From Haladaptatus paucihalophilus DX253 (lineage in GTDB: Archaea > Halobacteriota > Halobacteria > Halobacteriales > Haladaptataceae): DNA of 64,000 nt. The first letter of the stretch is position 1; every line of letters starts with the position of its first letter. The notes below the pieces were generated by a model, which was not told where the DNA came from, made no database searches, and saw nothing but the letters and a program-made list of their open reading frames with translations. Made by a program: the position numbers and the translations under genes. The DNA lies in assembly GCF_000376445.1 (NCBI RefSeq), contig NZ_AQXI01000001.1, positions 2,257,734-2,321,733 of the forward strand. The letters run 5' to 3'. Of this stretch, positions 8,642 to 18,063 are shown piece by piece.

Positions 8642-10453
8642 TTAGCTGTAGTAATATTCGCCGTCGTTTTTCTGCTGGCGGTCGAGCTGACTGCCCGGCT
8701 TGTTGATGCGCGGCCGACCCACGTTCTCGTCGCGGCGGAACGTGATGTCGAGGTTGGCGAGGAAGTCGTTCATGCCGTCGCGCATTCCCTTCGGGCGTCC
8801 GGCGTGCCCGTGCTCCGCGGGTTCGCCATCGAACACCATCAGGCGGTCCGAGAGCAGGTCTATCATGTACGTGTCGTGGTCGATGACCAACACCGTCGCG
8901 TCCTGAATCTCGGCGTAGCGGCGGATGGCGCGCGTCGCGCGGACGCGCTGTTCGACGTCGAGGTACGCCGACGGTTCGTCCAGCAGGTAGAGGTCGGCGG
9001 GCTTCGACAGGCAGGCCGCGATGGCGACTCGCTGGCGCTCGCCGCCGGAGAGGTCCGTGAGGTCCTGCTCCATGATGCGGTCGAGTTGGAGCGGTTGGGC
9101 GATTTCGGTATCCCAGTACGACGTGCCCATGTCGTCGGTCAGCGACGAGAGGAAGACGTCCACGCGCATCGGTTGGTCGATTTCGATGTACTGCGGTTTG
9201 TACGAGATGTCGAGCGCGAAGTCCACGTCGCCCTCGTCCGGTTCGAGCCGTCCGGCGAGGAGCTTTGCGAACGTCGATTTCCCGATACCGTTCGGGCCGA
9301 CGATGCCCAGCACTTCGTTTTCGTAAATCGTGCCGCCTTCGACGTCGAGCGAGAACTCGCCCTCGCCGTACGACTTTCGCAGGTCGGGGTACTCCACGAG
9401 CGGGTCGGCGGTGACCGTCTCCCGCGGGGCGTGTTCGTCGAACTCGATGGCGTTCGGACGAATCCGCATGTTCTCGTTGTTGAGGTACCCCTTGAGGTAC
9501 TCGTTGATGCCGTTGCGCACCGATTTCGGCGTCGTGATGACACCGTACGCGCCGGGTTCGCCGTACGCGACGTGCAGGTTGTCGGCCACGAGGTCGAGGA
9601 TGGCGAGGTCGTGTTCGACCACGAGCATGGAACGACCCTGCTCGTTCGCCATCTCCTGTAGCAGGCGGGCGACCGTGACCCGCTGGCTGATGTCGAGGTA
9701 CGGCGTGATTTCGTCGAGGAAGTAGAAGTCGGCGTCCCGGGCGAGCGCCGCCGTCAGAGCGACGCGCTGGAGCTCACCGCCCGAGAGGCTGTCGATGTCC
9801 TGGTCCATCACGTGCTCGATTTCGAGCCGTTCGAGGAGGTCGTCGAGGACGCCGCGCTCGTCGGTTCGGGAGAGCAGGTCGGCGGTGCTTCCATCGAACT
9901 GGTCGGGAATCTTATCGACGTACTGCGGTTTTCGCGCGACGGTTACGTCGCCGTCGCGGACTTCGCTCAGGTAGTCCTGAAGCTCGGTTCCGCGGTAGCG
10001 GTCGAGGATGGTGTCCCATCCCGGCGGGTCCTCGAACTGGCCGAGGTTCGGCGCGAGTTCTCCCGCGAGAATTCGCACGGCCGTCGTTTTCCCGCTCCCG
10101 TTCGGTCCGAGAATCCCCGTGACCTGTCCCTCTTGGGGCACCGGCAGTCCGTAGAGCGAGAAGGCGTTTTCGCCGTAGCGGTGGACGGGGTCCTCCTGCA
10201 GCTCGCTCGGGAGGTTGATGATCTCGATGGCGTCGAACGGACACTTCTCGACGCAGATGCCGCAGGTTTCGCCGAGGCATATTTCCTCGCTGATGTGCAC
10301 CTGGTCGGGCTGTCCCTCGGCGGTGTCCTCGCCGCGGAGCGTGATACACTCCTTGCCCGTCCGGTTCGGCGGGCAGAAGTTCTTACACTCGTAGTTGCAT
10401 CGGTCGGGGGAACACCGCTCGAGGTCCACGACCGCGATACTGTCGTCCGCCAT
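8642..10453 (-). CDS. rli: RLI/ABCE1, ribosome recycling ATPase
   Basis: 603 residues from the ATG at 10453. The N-terminus carries two [4Fe-4S] ferredoxin-like clusters: Cys residues in ERCSPDRCNYECKNFCP and in CLGETCGICVEKCPF. Two ABC domains follow, with Walker A GPNGSGKTT (near residue 115) and GPNGIGKST (near 385), signatures LSGGELQR and LSGGERQR, and Walker B LDE motifs. It splits post-termination ribosomes together with aRF1/Pelota. It follows the EMC6-like gene with a 2-bp gap, so the pair is an operon. Confidence 0.97.
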   Translation of the reverse strand: MADDSIAVVDLERCSPDRCNYECKNFCPPNRTGKECITLRGEDTAEGQPDQVHISEEICLGETCGICVEKCPFDAIEIINLPSELQEDPVHRYGENAFSLYGLPVPQEGQVTGILGPNGSGKTTAVRILAGELAPNLGQFEDPPGWDTILDRYRGTELQDYLSEVRDGDVTVARKPQYVDKIPDQFDGSTADLLSRTDERGVLDDLLERLEIEHVMDQDIDSLSGGELQRVALTAALARDADFYFLDEITPYLDISQRVTVARLLQEMANEQGRSMLVVEHDLAILDLVADNLHVAYGEPGAYGVITTPKSVRNGINEYLKGYLNNENMRIRPNAIEFDEHAPRETVTADPLVEYPDLRKSYGEGEFSLDVEGGTIYENEVLGIVGPNGIGKSTFAKLLAGRLEPDEGDVDFALDISYKPQYIEIDQPMRVDVFLSSLTDDMGTSYWDTEIAQPLQLDRIMEQDLTDLSGGERQRVAIAACLSKPADLYLLDEPSAYLDVEQRVRATRAIRRYAEIQDATVLVIDHDTYMIDLLSDRLMVFDGEPAEHGHAGRPKGMRDGMNDFLANLDITFRRDENVGRPRINKPGSQLDRQQKNDGEYYYS

Positions 10454-10455
10454 GT

Positions 10456-10767
10456 TTAGAGGCTCACGTTGTTGATGAGGAGAATACCCCACGTGATGTA
10501 CCAGAGCGAGAACGTCATGAACGCGACGAAGAGTGTGTCTTTGATTCCGTCCAACTCATAGCCCATGAGATACAATAGCGGGAGTTGGACGACCACGAAC
10601 GCGAGCATGATGGTCAATCCCATCTGGTCTGTCGCCGCCGTCTCCGACGTCCCCACTATCATAGCGGAGGCGAACCCGGCAACGATGCCAGATATCGAAG
10701 CGAGCGACGTGACGGTGATGCTCCTGAGATGGGCCGCCCGTCGCTCTGATGCCTTTTCAGTCGCCAT
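10456..10767 (-). CDS. EMC6-like small membrane protein
   Basis: 103 residues from the ATG at 10767. It has three hydrophobic helices (about 18-40, 48-68 and 76-98) separated by short charged loops (YELDGIKDTL), matching the size and layout of archaeal EMC6-like proteins. EMC6 is a subunit of the eukaryotic ER membrane protein insertase; the archaeal role is not established. Its placement 2 bp upstream of the ribosome-recycling gene suggests co-expression with translation. Confidence 0.75.
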   Translation of the reverse strand: MATEKASERRAAHLRSITVTSLASISGIVAGFASAMIVGTSETAATDQMGLTIMLAFVVVQLPLLYLMGYELDGIKDTLFVAFMTFSLWYITWGILLINNVSL

Positions 10768-11011
10768 GAGTGGCAATCGGGTACCCGGCCTCAAAAGATG
10801 TTCGCTTGTCCATACCTCTTCTCGCCGTTCGAGATGCTCCCCGCGAACGCCGACCCGAATACTGACGGTGGGTGACTTTTGGGGCATGCGTGTGATACTG
10901 TACCAACGTCGGCACAGGGTGCCGTCGAAAACGCTCCGAGACCGGCTTCGTCATTCGAACTCGTCTTGCCGTAGCGGTGCCCTCGGAGCGTCTCCGTGCC
11001 ATTGCGTCTCA

Positions 11012-11022
11012 ATAGCTTTATC
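11012..11022 (+). promoter_or_regulatory. TATA box of the winged-helix gene at 11049
   Basis: The AT-rich stretch AATAGCTTTATCA is centred about 30 bp before the ATG at 11049 in otherwise GC-rich DNA, the spacing expected for a leaderless haloarchaeal transcript. Confidence 0.5.
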
Positions 11023-11048
11023 ACGATGGCGTGTTTCGATTCGTAACG

Positions 11049-11330
11049 ATGATGAGCCAGACCGAACGGGAGCAAATCGACGATCTCCCCCCAAGTGCCA
11101 AACTCGTTTTCAAGGTTCTCGAATACAAAGGGTCGCTCACCCAGAAGCAGATCGTGGACGAGTCGATGCTGTCCGCACGGACGGTCCGCTACGCGCTCGA
11201 ACGACTCGAAGACATCGGCGTCGTGGACGAGGACATCTACTTCGCGGACGCGCGGCAGAACCTCTACGAAATCGACGTGCCGACCGAAGTGGAACCGGAC
11301 CAGTGTGCGGACGCCCAGTGCGCGGAATAG
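11049..11330 (+). CDS. Small MarR/HTH-type transcriptional regulator
   Basis: 93 residues from the ATG at 11049 (MMSQTEREQIDDLPPSAKL); ATG 11052 is equally possible. Residues 15-70 form a winged helix: AKLVFKVLEYKGSLTQKQI, a recognition helix SARTVRYALERLE, then the wing. The C-terminal tail is acidic and contains two cysteines (CADAQCAE), an arrangement that might respond to redox or metal. Such one-domain MarR-like proteins are common in haloarchaea; the target is unknown. Confidence 0.8.
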   Translation: MMSQTEREQIDDLPPSAKLVFKVLEYKGSLTQKQIVDESMLSARTVRYALERLEDIGVVDEDIYFADARQNLYEIDVPTEVEPDQCADAQCAE

Positions 11331-11416
11331 TCGCGCCGTCTCTCTTTTCTGTCTCTCACAAAAGCCGCAGTGCCCGCTATCCACACCGCTTTGTGTTCCC
11401 GCGTGGATGACCGGAT

Positions 11417-12436
11417 ATGAACGCGTTCGTCATCGGCGGTACCGGACTCATCAGCACCGGAATCGTCGCTCGACTCGCCGACGACGGCGACACCGTGACG
11501 GTGTTCACGCGCGGGAATCACGACGAGGAACTGCCGGACGGCATCACGCACGTCGAAGGGGACCGACACGATACGGACGTCCTCGAAGAAGCGGTCGCGG
11601 ACGCCGACCCCGACGCGATAGTGGACATGGTCTGTTTCTCGCCGGAAACGGCGCGTGAGACCGTCGATGCAGTCGCGCCCCACATCGACCAGTACGTCTT
11701 CTGTAGCACCGTCGATGTCTACCACCGCCCGCCAGAGCGCAACCCCATCACCGAGGACGCAGCTAGACACCCGAACGTGAGCGACTACGGCCGCAACAAG
11801 GCCGACGCCGAGGACGTGTTCATGGATGCCCACGAGGACGGGAGATTCGAGACGACCGTCATCCGCCCGTGGAGCACTTACGGCGAAGGCGGCGGCGTCC
11901 TCCACACCTTCGGCGACGACACGTACTACCTCGACCGTCTTCGGGCGGGAAAGCCCGTCGTCGTCCACGGCGACGGCACCTCGATTTGGGGGCCGTGCCA
12001 CCGCGACGACGTGGCCCGCGCGTTCGTGAACGCCGTCGGCAACGAGGACGCCTTCGGCGAGGCCTACCACGTCACGAGCGAGGAGTTCATCACGTGGAAC
12101 CAGTACCACCGCCGAGTCGCCAGCGCCATCGGCGCGCCCGAACCGGAACTCGTCCACGTCCCGACCGAGGTGCTGACCGCCGTCGCACCGGAGCGAACCG
12201 CGATGCTCCGGGACCACTTCCAGTACGCGACGACGTTCGACAACCGCAAGGCGAAACGCGACCTCGATTTCGAGTACACGATAGACTTCGAGACGGGCGT
12301 CGCCCGGACGGTCGAATGGCTGGACGAGCGGGACCGAATCGACGACTGGGAGGAAGAACCGTTCGAGGACGCGCTCATCGAGGAGTGGCGGGCCGCCACG
12401 TCCGACGTGGTCGCGGAAATGGGGACGTATCGATAA
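11417..12436 (+). CDS. NAD-dependent epimerase/dehydratase
   Basis: 339 residues. The Rossmann motif GGTGLIS is at residues 7-13, the catalytic Thr/Ser lies in FCSTVDVYH, and the YxxxK pair is in DYGRNKADAE. This is an extended-SDR fold acting on a nucleotide-sugar-like or similar substrate. The motif GGTGLIS and the RPWSTYG region resemble the plant/bacterial CSP41-like subgroup rather than classical GalE. There is no sugar-nucleotide operon next to it, so the substrate remains open. Confidence 0.85.
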   Translation: MNAFVIGGTGLISTGIVARLADDGDTVTVFTRGNHDEELPDGITHVEGDRHDTDVLEEAVADADPDAIVDMVCFSPETARETVDAVAPHIDQYVFCSTVDVYHRPPERNPITEDAARHPNVSDYGRNKADAEDVFMDAHEDGRFETTVIRPWSTYGEGGGVLHTFGDDTYYLDRLRAGKPVVVHGDGTSIWGPCHRDDVARAFVNAVGNEDAFGEAYHVTSEEFITWNQYHRRVASAIGAPEPELVHVPTEVLTAVAPERTAMLRDHFQYATTFDNRKAKRDLDFEYTIDFETGVARTVEWLDERDRIDDWEEEPFEDALIEEWRAATSDVVAEMGTYR

Positions 12437-12469
12437 TCGAAAACCGAGAGACGACCGCGGTGTCGGCGG

Positions 12470-14302
12470 TTACGCCGACACGACCGTAATCTGCCGCTCC
12501 CGGTCGATGGCGTACTCCAGTTCCTCCGCGATGGCGCTGCCGCGGGAGACTTGAATGTCGCCGCCGCGGCCGACCGTCGCGGTGAACAGGTACTCGCCGT
12601 CGGCCTGCACTTCGACGGTTTCCCCGGCGTGGCCGTCCAACGGGATGATGATGTGGCGGGAGGTGATTTCCGGCGTCACCACGTCGCCCTTCGGGGTCGT
12701 CGCCGTCGTGCCGACCGAGGACGGTTTCTCGTCGTGGGTGCGCACGTCGATGTCGATGCCGAGGCGGTTCTCGATGTCGTCGATTCGGCCGCCGCCCTTG
12801 CCGATGACGTAGGAGATGTCGTTTTCGTCCACGTAGACGACGGCCTTGTTCTGGCCCTGGAGGTCCACGTCGACGTGACCGCGGGAGACGGACTGGATTT
12901 CGCGCTCGATTTCCTGTCGGGCGAGGCGCGAGACGCCGGTCTCCTTCTCGTCACCCTCCTCCAAAGGGACCGTGACGACCTGCCGGTTGAAGGTGTAGAT
13001 TTCGTACTCCGGCGTTCCCGTCTCGAACTCCTCCACGAGGATGACGGGGCGGGCGAGGTCCTCCTCGGTCATGCCCGCGGGCACCTTGACCTGCGTCCGC
13101 ACGTCGTAGACCTTCTCTATCTGTCCGGCCTCGATGTAGACGACGGTATCGACGATTTGCGGAATCATGCCGAGTTCGACCCGGCCGATGAGTCGCTGGA
13201 GCGCGTCGATGGGCCGCGTGGCGTGGACGACGCCGACCATGCCGACACCGGCGAGGCGCATGTCGGCGAACACCTCGAAGTCGTTCGTCTTGCGCACCTC
13301 GTCGTAGATGGTGTAGTCGGGGCGAACCATCAGCAGGGAGTCCGCCGTCTTCTCCATCTCGCCGGCCAGTTCGGTGTACTGGGTGACTTCCGGGCCGACC
13401 TGCAAGTCGCGGGGTTTCTCCATCGTCTTCACGGCGAAGTCGTTGTCCGCGAGGAACTCCGCGACGGCTTGCGCGAAGGTGGACTTCCCGGCACCGGGTG
13501 CGCCGGAGATGAGGACGCCGCGCTGGCGTTCGAGGAGTCGCCCGCGGAGTTCGTCCGCGTGCTCGTAGTCGTCCAACGAGGTCTTGACGATGGGTCGGAC
13601 CGCGGTTATCTCCCACGCGTCGGCGAACGGCGGTTCCGCGATGGCGATGCGGTAATCGCGGAACTGGACGATGGTCATGCCGGGTTCGTCGATTTCGATG
13701 AACCCGTCGTGGCTCTGTTTCGCGCTCTGGATTATCTCCTGGGCGTACTCCTTCAACTGCTCGTCCGTCGAGGGGTCGTCGCGGATTCGCTGATAGTGCA
13801 TCTCGCCGATTTCGCCGCGCTTCGCCATCGGCGGGACCCGCGACCGGAGGTGGACGCTCATCGTCTGCTCGTCGAAGAAGTCCTCGATGCTGAGTCGCCC
13901 CACGTCCTCCGTTTTCGGCGCGATGTATTCGACCTCCAATCCCTTGGCTTTCGCCACCTCGCTCTGCACGAGGTCGCTGGTGACGAACGTGGCGTCGTGT
14001 TCGTCCGCCAGTTCGCGGATGAGCGCGTCGATTTCTCCGCGGTGGGCGTAACCCTGTTCTTCGGGTCCGGGGCGCACCCCGACGTAATCGAGGTCGATAT
14101 CGCCAGCGTCCGCGAGGTCCGCGAGCCGCTGGAGTTCGGACAGTCCGTCCCACCCGCTCTCCTCTCCTTTGTTCGCCTGCGATTCGAGTTCGCTGACGAC
14201 GGCCTCGGGGATGAGAACCGTCGCCCCGGCGAAGTCGCCGTCATCGACTCGTTGGGAAATGCGGCCATCGACGACGGCGCTCGTGTCCGGCACTACGTTC
14301 AT
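12470..14302 (-). CDS. PIN-domain / VirB11-like ATPase / KH-domain protein
   Basis: 610 residues from the ATG at 14302. An N-terminal PIN nuclease domain (about 1-150) carries acidic residues in VPDTSAVVDGR, EAVVSELE and FVTSD. A type IV pilus/VirB11-like ATPase core follows, with Walker A GAPGAGKST near residue 268 and the YTIYDEVRK acidic box. A KH RNA-binding domain has YVIGKGGGRIDDIE. This PINc-ATPase-KH architecture is widespread in archaea and is presumed to act on RNA. The reading frame also covers an upstream extension that I do not believe is translated. Confidence 0.9.
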   Translation of the reverse strand: MNVVPDTSAVVDGRISQRVDDGDFAGATVLIPEAVVSELESQANKGEESGWDGLSELQRLADLADAGDIDLDYVGVRPGPEEQGYAHRGEIDALIRELADEHDATFVTSDLVQSEVAKAKGLEVEYIAPKTEDVGRLSIEDFFDEQTMSVHLRSRVPPMAKRGEIGEMHYQRIRDDPSTDEQLKEYAQEIIQSAKQSHDGFIEIDEPGMTIVQFRDYRIAIAEPPFADAWEITAVRPIVKTSLDDYEHADELRGRLLERQRGVLISGAPGAGKSTFAQAVAEFLADNDFAVKTMEKPRDLQVGPEVTQYTELAGEMEKTADSLLMVRPDYTIYDEVRKTNDFEVFADMRLAGVGMVGVVHATRPIDALQRLIGRVELGMIPQIVDTVVYIEAGQIEKVYDVRTQVKVPAGMTEEDLARPVILVEEFETGTPEYEIYTFNRQVVTVPLEEGDEKETGVSRLARQEIEREIQSVSRGHVDVDLQGQNKAVVYVDENDISYVIGKGGGRIDDIENRLGIDIDVRTHDEKPSSVGTTATTPKGDVVTPEITSRHIIIPLDGHAGETVEVQADGEYLFTATVGRGGDIQVSRGSAIAEELEYAIDRERQITVVSA

Positions 14303-14383
14303 GGCTGTCGGTTCGTGTGGTAGCCTGATAAGGGTTTCAGCGTGTGGGTCATCCTTTTGCCCCTCGGTGACGTACGACGGTCG

Positions 14384-14545
14384 ATGCGCCACGCCCACAT
14401 CGTGCTTACTGTCGACGAAGAGACTCGGGACCGAATCGAGGCCGACCTCGCGGACGAAACCGTCGACGTGTGGCTGCTGGACGCCATCGAGCGAAAACTC
14501 GACCGATACGACGAGTACGAGTTCGTCGACGACTGCGCCATCTGA
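14384..14545 (+). CDS. Small conserved-looking acidic protein, function unknown
   Basis: 53 residues from the ATG at 14384 (MRHAHIVLTVDEETRDRI). It is strongly acidic with a possible beta strand (HIVLTV) and a helix (VWLLDAIERKLDRYDEYE). It starts 81 bp from the start of the divergent PIN-ATPase gene. The size, coding bias and separate ATG make it a likely real small gene. No family is recognised. Confidence 0.55.
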   Translation: MRHAHIVLTVDEETRDRIEADLADETVDVWLLDAIERKLDRYDEYEFVDDCAI

Positions 14546-14604
14546 GTGAGTCCTTGCGAGTTCAGGCAGTAGGATTAGGGGAATGTTTTCCCAAACACTG
14601 GTAG

Positions 14605-14931
14605 ATGCTGCCATTCGAATTCAGGGATTCCCCGGACTCGTCGAACCTCGACAGCGTGTTCGAAACCTTCTCCGACGACCAACGCCGCCAATTGCTGTGC
14701 CATCTCTCCGAATCGTCGGACGGGACCGCGACGGTCGACGAACTTCGAGACGTGCTCGATGGGGATTCGCGCCGGACCGAAACGCGTCTTCGACACGTCC
14801 ACCTTCCGCACCTCGAATCGCTTTCGCTCGTCGAATACGACGAGCGGAGCGAGACGGTTCGGTATCGGGAGACCCCGCTTCTCGAGGAGCTATTGGACTG
14901 CTGTTTCGAACACCGAACGCCGCAAGCGTAA
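14605..14931 (+). CDS. DUF7344-type winged-helix regulator
   Basis: 108 residues. The layout is the short haloarchaeal HTH type: LDSVFETFSDDQRRQLLCHL (helix 1), TVDELRDVL (helix 2), then ETRLRHVHLPHLESLSLVEYDE, where the HVHLPHLE signature is shared with the genes at 20114, 36153 and 47156. A wing and a short helix end the protein. It is probably a DNA-binding regulator; the ligand is unknown. It contains two cysteines in the last 20 residues (DCCFEH). Confidence 0.78.
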   Translation: MLPFEFRDSPDSSNLDSVFETFSDDQRRQLLCHLSESSDGTATVDELRDVLDGDSRRTETRLRHVHLPHLESLSLVEYDERSETVRYRETPLLEELLDCCFEHRTPQA

Positions 14932-14985
14932 AACGGGACACTTCGGGCCAGCATCGATTTGTTTTCGGATACCATCGTCCCGACC

Positions 14986-15246
14986 ATGGCACGAGAACTC
15001 GACGAGATTCGGATGGATTTGGATTCGGTCGCCGACGACGCTTCGCCGGACGTCGCCGGAGAAATCCGGTCGATTCGGAAGGGGCTGACCAACATCCCGG
15101 AGGACAAGGAGGCGAGACGGACGCAATTCCGCGAGACGGAAGACAGGATTTCGGAAATCGAGCATCAAGCCGACAGGTCGGTCGCCGAACGGTTGCACAC
15201 GCTGCAGGAGGACATCCACGTTCTTGCCGAGGACGTTGGATATTAA
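14986..15246 (+). CDS. Small helical/coiled-coil protein (DUF7553-like)
   Basis: 86 residues from the ATG at 14986 (MARELDEIRMDLDSVADD). Nearly all of it is predicted amphipathic helix with heptad-like hydrophobic spacing and abundant Asp/Glu/Arg, so a coiled coil is likely. It resembles the short haloarchaeal proteins annotated DUF7553, a match by eye only. An in-frame ATG at 14959 would add nine residues. It lies 24 bp before the M20 peptidase gene. Confidence 0.65.
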   Translation: MARELDEIRMDLDSVADDASPDVAGEIRSIRKGLTNIPEDKEARRTQFRETEDRISEIEHQADRSVAERLHTLQEDIHVLAEDVGY

Positions 15247-15270
15247 CCCCCTCGCCGAACTGGAAGGTGC

Positions 15271-16353
15271 ATGGACGAACTGGTCGAACTGACCCGTGAC
15301 CTGGTTTCGATTCCGAGTCACGAGGACGAGACGGCGGCGGGGGATTTTATCGAAGAATGGCTTCGCTCCGAGACTGACGCGGACGTAACGCGGGACGACA
15401 TCGGGAACGTCATCGCACGAAAACCGGCCACAGACGGCGACTCCGATACCTCTCTCGCCTTGGTCGGCCACCACGACGTCGTGCCCCCGGACGACTCGCA
15501 AGCGGATGGTGAAGAGTACGTGGTCGAGGAGCGCGACGGACGACTGTACGGCCGCGGCGCGGCGGACATGAAGGGTGCCGTGGCCGCGTCGATGCTCGCG
15601 TTCCGCGACGCCGACCCGTCATGTGACCTCGTGTTCGCCAGTTTCGTCGCCGAGGAGTTGGGCGGCGACGGCGCGCGTCACGCCATCGAGGGCGGCTTTT
15701 CGCCCGACTGCGCTATCGTCGCCGAAGGGTCAACGAACTACTCGGGGCCGGACGTCACGGACGTCGTTGTCGCCCACCGCGGACGGCGGGCGAGCACCGT
15801 CACGGCGCACGGAACCGCCGCGCACGCGAGCGAACCGGAAGCAGGAGTGAACGCCATCTACCGCGCCAGCGACGCCGTGGACGTCGTTCGGGACTGCGAC
15901 GTCCCGACCGTCTCCGTGTTGGGCAACGACCTCTCGGGGAGCGTCGTCGCCACCGAAATCCACGGCGGGAGCGCGTGGAACGTCATCCCGGACACGTGCG
16001 AGATAACCATCGACGAGCGAACCGTCCCCGGCGAGCGCGCCGACCTCGACGCCGTGGAGGACATCGAAGGCGTCGAGTGGACCGTCGAACAGGACTTGCC
16101 GCCGATGGAGTGCGACGACCCCGACTTCGCGGACGCGGTGCTGGCCGCCGCCCGCGACGCGCAGGACGGCGACCCGGAACAGGTGACGAAACCCCACGCG
16201 ACGGACGCCGGATGGCTGGCACAAGCGGGCGTCACGTGCGTCGTTTGCGGAGCTTCGGAACCCGGCGAGGCACACACGAAAGACGAGAGCGTCGGCATCG
16301 GCGTGCTGGAACGCTGCTACCGGATTTATCGGACCACGGCGGAGCGACTATAA
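15271..16353 (+). CDS. M20-family metallopeptidase (ArgE/DapE-like)
   Basis: 360 residues. Metal ligands are His67 and Asp69 in VGHHDVVP, Asp99 in GAADMKG, the catalytic Glu pair in VAEELGGDG near 128, a following Glu in VAEGSTN, and a C-terminal His in EAHTKDESV. The dimerisation domain lies about 170-270. This is a di-zinc amide hydrolase of the succinyl-diaminopimelate/acetylornithine deacetylase group. No lysine or arginine biosynthetic genes surround it, so it may be a general peptidase/deacylase. Confidence 0.88.
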   Translation: MDELVELTRDLVSIPSHEDETAAGDFIEEWLRSETDADVTRDDIGNVIARKPATDGDSDTSLALVGHHDVVPPDDSQADGEEYVVEERDGRLYGRGAADMKGAVAASMLAFRDADPSCDLVFASFVAEELGGDGARHAIEGGFSPDCAIVAEGSTNYSGPDVTDVVVAHRGRRASTVTAHGTAAHASEPEAGVNAIYRASDAVDVVRDCDVPTVSVLGNDLSGSVVATEIHGGSAWNVIPDTCEITIDERTVPGERADLDAVEDIEGVEWTVEQDLPPMECDDPDFADAVLAAARDAQDGDPEQVTKPHATDAGWLAQAGVTCVVCGASEPGEAHTKDESVGIGVLERCYRIYRTTAERL

Positions 16354-16424
16354 CGAACCGAGCCGCCAACCTATTTCGTACCGAAACCCATTCATTGATA
16401 ATCGGTGACAGCAAACACCCGGTG

Positions 16425-17936
16425 ATGGCAACTGAAGCCACCGCGGAAAACACCACGTACGAGGAGTTTCTCGGGAAAGTAAAACGGATTTCGAACGTCC
16501 AGAACGCCGCCGGAATTCTCGGCTGGGACCAAGAAGTCGTGATGCCCGAGGGTGGCACCCCCGCGCGGTCACAACAGCGGTCGGCCCTGTCGGCTATTTC
16601 GCACGAACTGCTCACCGACGACGAGATGGGTGAGCTGTTGGACGAACTGGAGAGCGAGGACCTGGACGACGAGCAGGCCGCCGTCGTCCGCGAGGTCCGA
16701 CGCGAGTACGAGCGGGCGACCCGCGTCCCCGGCGAGTTGGTCGAGGAGATTTCGCGCACCACGTCCGAGGCGCTGCCGAAGTGGAAGAAGGCGCGCGAGG
16801 AGGACGACTTCTCGATTTTCGCCCCGACGCTCGAAAAACTGGTCGAGTTGGAGCGCGAGTACGCTGACCACATCGACCCGGACAAGGACCCCTACGAGGT
16901 CCTGTTCGAGGAGTACGAACCCTACCTCGGCATCGACACCGCCGAGGAGACGCTGGCCGAACTCCGCGACGAACTCGTCCCGCTCATCGAGGACGTCCGC
17001 GAGAGCGACGTCGAACTCGCCACGCCGTTCGAGGGCACCTACGACGCCGAGACGCAGGAGGAGCTCTCGCGCGACGTGCTCGACACGCTCGGCTACGACT
17101 GGGACCGCGGCCGTCTCGACACCGCGCCGCACCCGTTCTCCAGCGGGACGCAGTTCGACGCCCGCGTGACGACGCGCTTCGACGAGAGCGACCCGCTCGG
17201 CGCGCTGATGAGCACCGTTCACGAGTTCGGCCACGCGACGTACACGCAGGGTCTGCCGGACGACCAGTACGGCACGCCGCTCGGCCAAGCCCGCGACCTG
17301 ACCGTCCACGAGTCACAGTCACGCGTCTGGGAGAACAACGTCGGTCGGTCGCGCGCCTTCTGGGAGAACTTCCTGCCGCTCGTTCAAGAGCGCTTCGCGG
17401 ACGCGAACGGCGTCCCCGTCGACGAGATGTATCAGGCCGCGAACCGCGTCTACGAGGACAACCTCATCCGCGTCGAGGCGGACGAGTTGACCTACCACAT
17501 GCACATCGTGGTGCGCTTCGAAATCGAGAAGGCGCTCATCCGTGGCGAAATCGAGGTGGACGAGGTGCCGGAACTGTGGAACGATAAGTACGAGGAGTAC
17601 CTCGGTGTCCGTCCCGACACCGACGCCGACGGCTGCCTGCAGGACATCCACTGGAGCCACGGGAGTTTCGGCTACTTCCCGACCTACTCGCTGGGCAGCG
17701 TCCTCGCCGCACAACTGTACGCGAAAGCCGACGAGGACATCGACGACCTCGACGGCCAGATTCGTGCGGGCGAGTTCGACGACTTCCACGACTGGCTCAC
17801 CGAGAACATCCACGAGTACGGCTGTCTGTACACCACGGACGACCTCATCGAACACGCGACGGGCGAGTCGTTCACCGCCGAGTACTTCCTCGACTACGTG
17901 ACCGAGAAGTACGGCGCGCTGTACGACCTCGAATAG
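16425..17936 (+). CDS. Carboxypeptidase Taq-type, M32 family
   Basis: 503 residues from the ATG at 16425 (MATEATAENTTYEEFLGK). The zinc motif HEFGH is at residues 266-270, with the third ligand Glu in LTVHESQSR, and the family regions QNAAGILGWDQEV near the N-terminus and DIHWSHGSFGYFPTY near the C-terminus are present. M32 enzymes are cytosolic metallocarboxypeptidases releasing C-terminal residues. Length matches the family. It follows the M20 peptidase by 71 bp on the same strand, so the two may form a peptide-turnover unit. Confidence 0.95.
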   Translation: MATEATAENTTYEEFLGKVKRISNVQNAAGILGWDQEVVMPEGGTPARSQQRSALSAISHELLTDDEMGELLDELESEDLDDEQAAVVREVRREYERATRVPGELVEEISRTTSEALPKWKKAREEDDFSIFAPTLEKLVELEREYADHIDPDKDPYEVLFEEYEPYLGIDTAEETLAELRDELVPLIEDVRESDVELATPFEGTYDAETQEELSRDVLDTLGYDWDRGRLDTAPHPFSSGTQFDARVTTRFDESDPLGALMSTVHEFGHATYTQGLPDDQYGTPLGQARDLTVHESQSRVWENNVGRSRAFWENFLPLVQERFADANGVPVDEMYQAANRVYEDNLIRVEADELTYHMHIVVRFEIEKALIRGEIEVDEVPELWNDKYEEYLGVRPDTDADGCLQDIHWSHGSFGYFPTYSLGSVLAAQLYAKADEDIDDLDGQIRAGEFDDFHDWLTENIHEYGCLYTTDDLIEHATGESFTAEYFLDYVTEKYGALYDLE

Positions 17937-18063
17937 GCGCGAAACCTTCTTTCCGTAACAATGGGTCGAGACTGATCTTTCTCCCGTCGTCGTTCGACCC
18001 CTCCCGCGGCTACTTCGCGTCCGTTTCGAAGCCGTCGCAAAATAATGCGGTTCGCTCCCTGTC

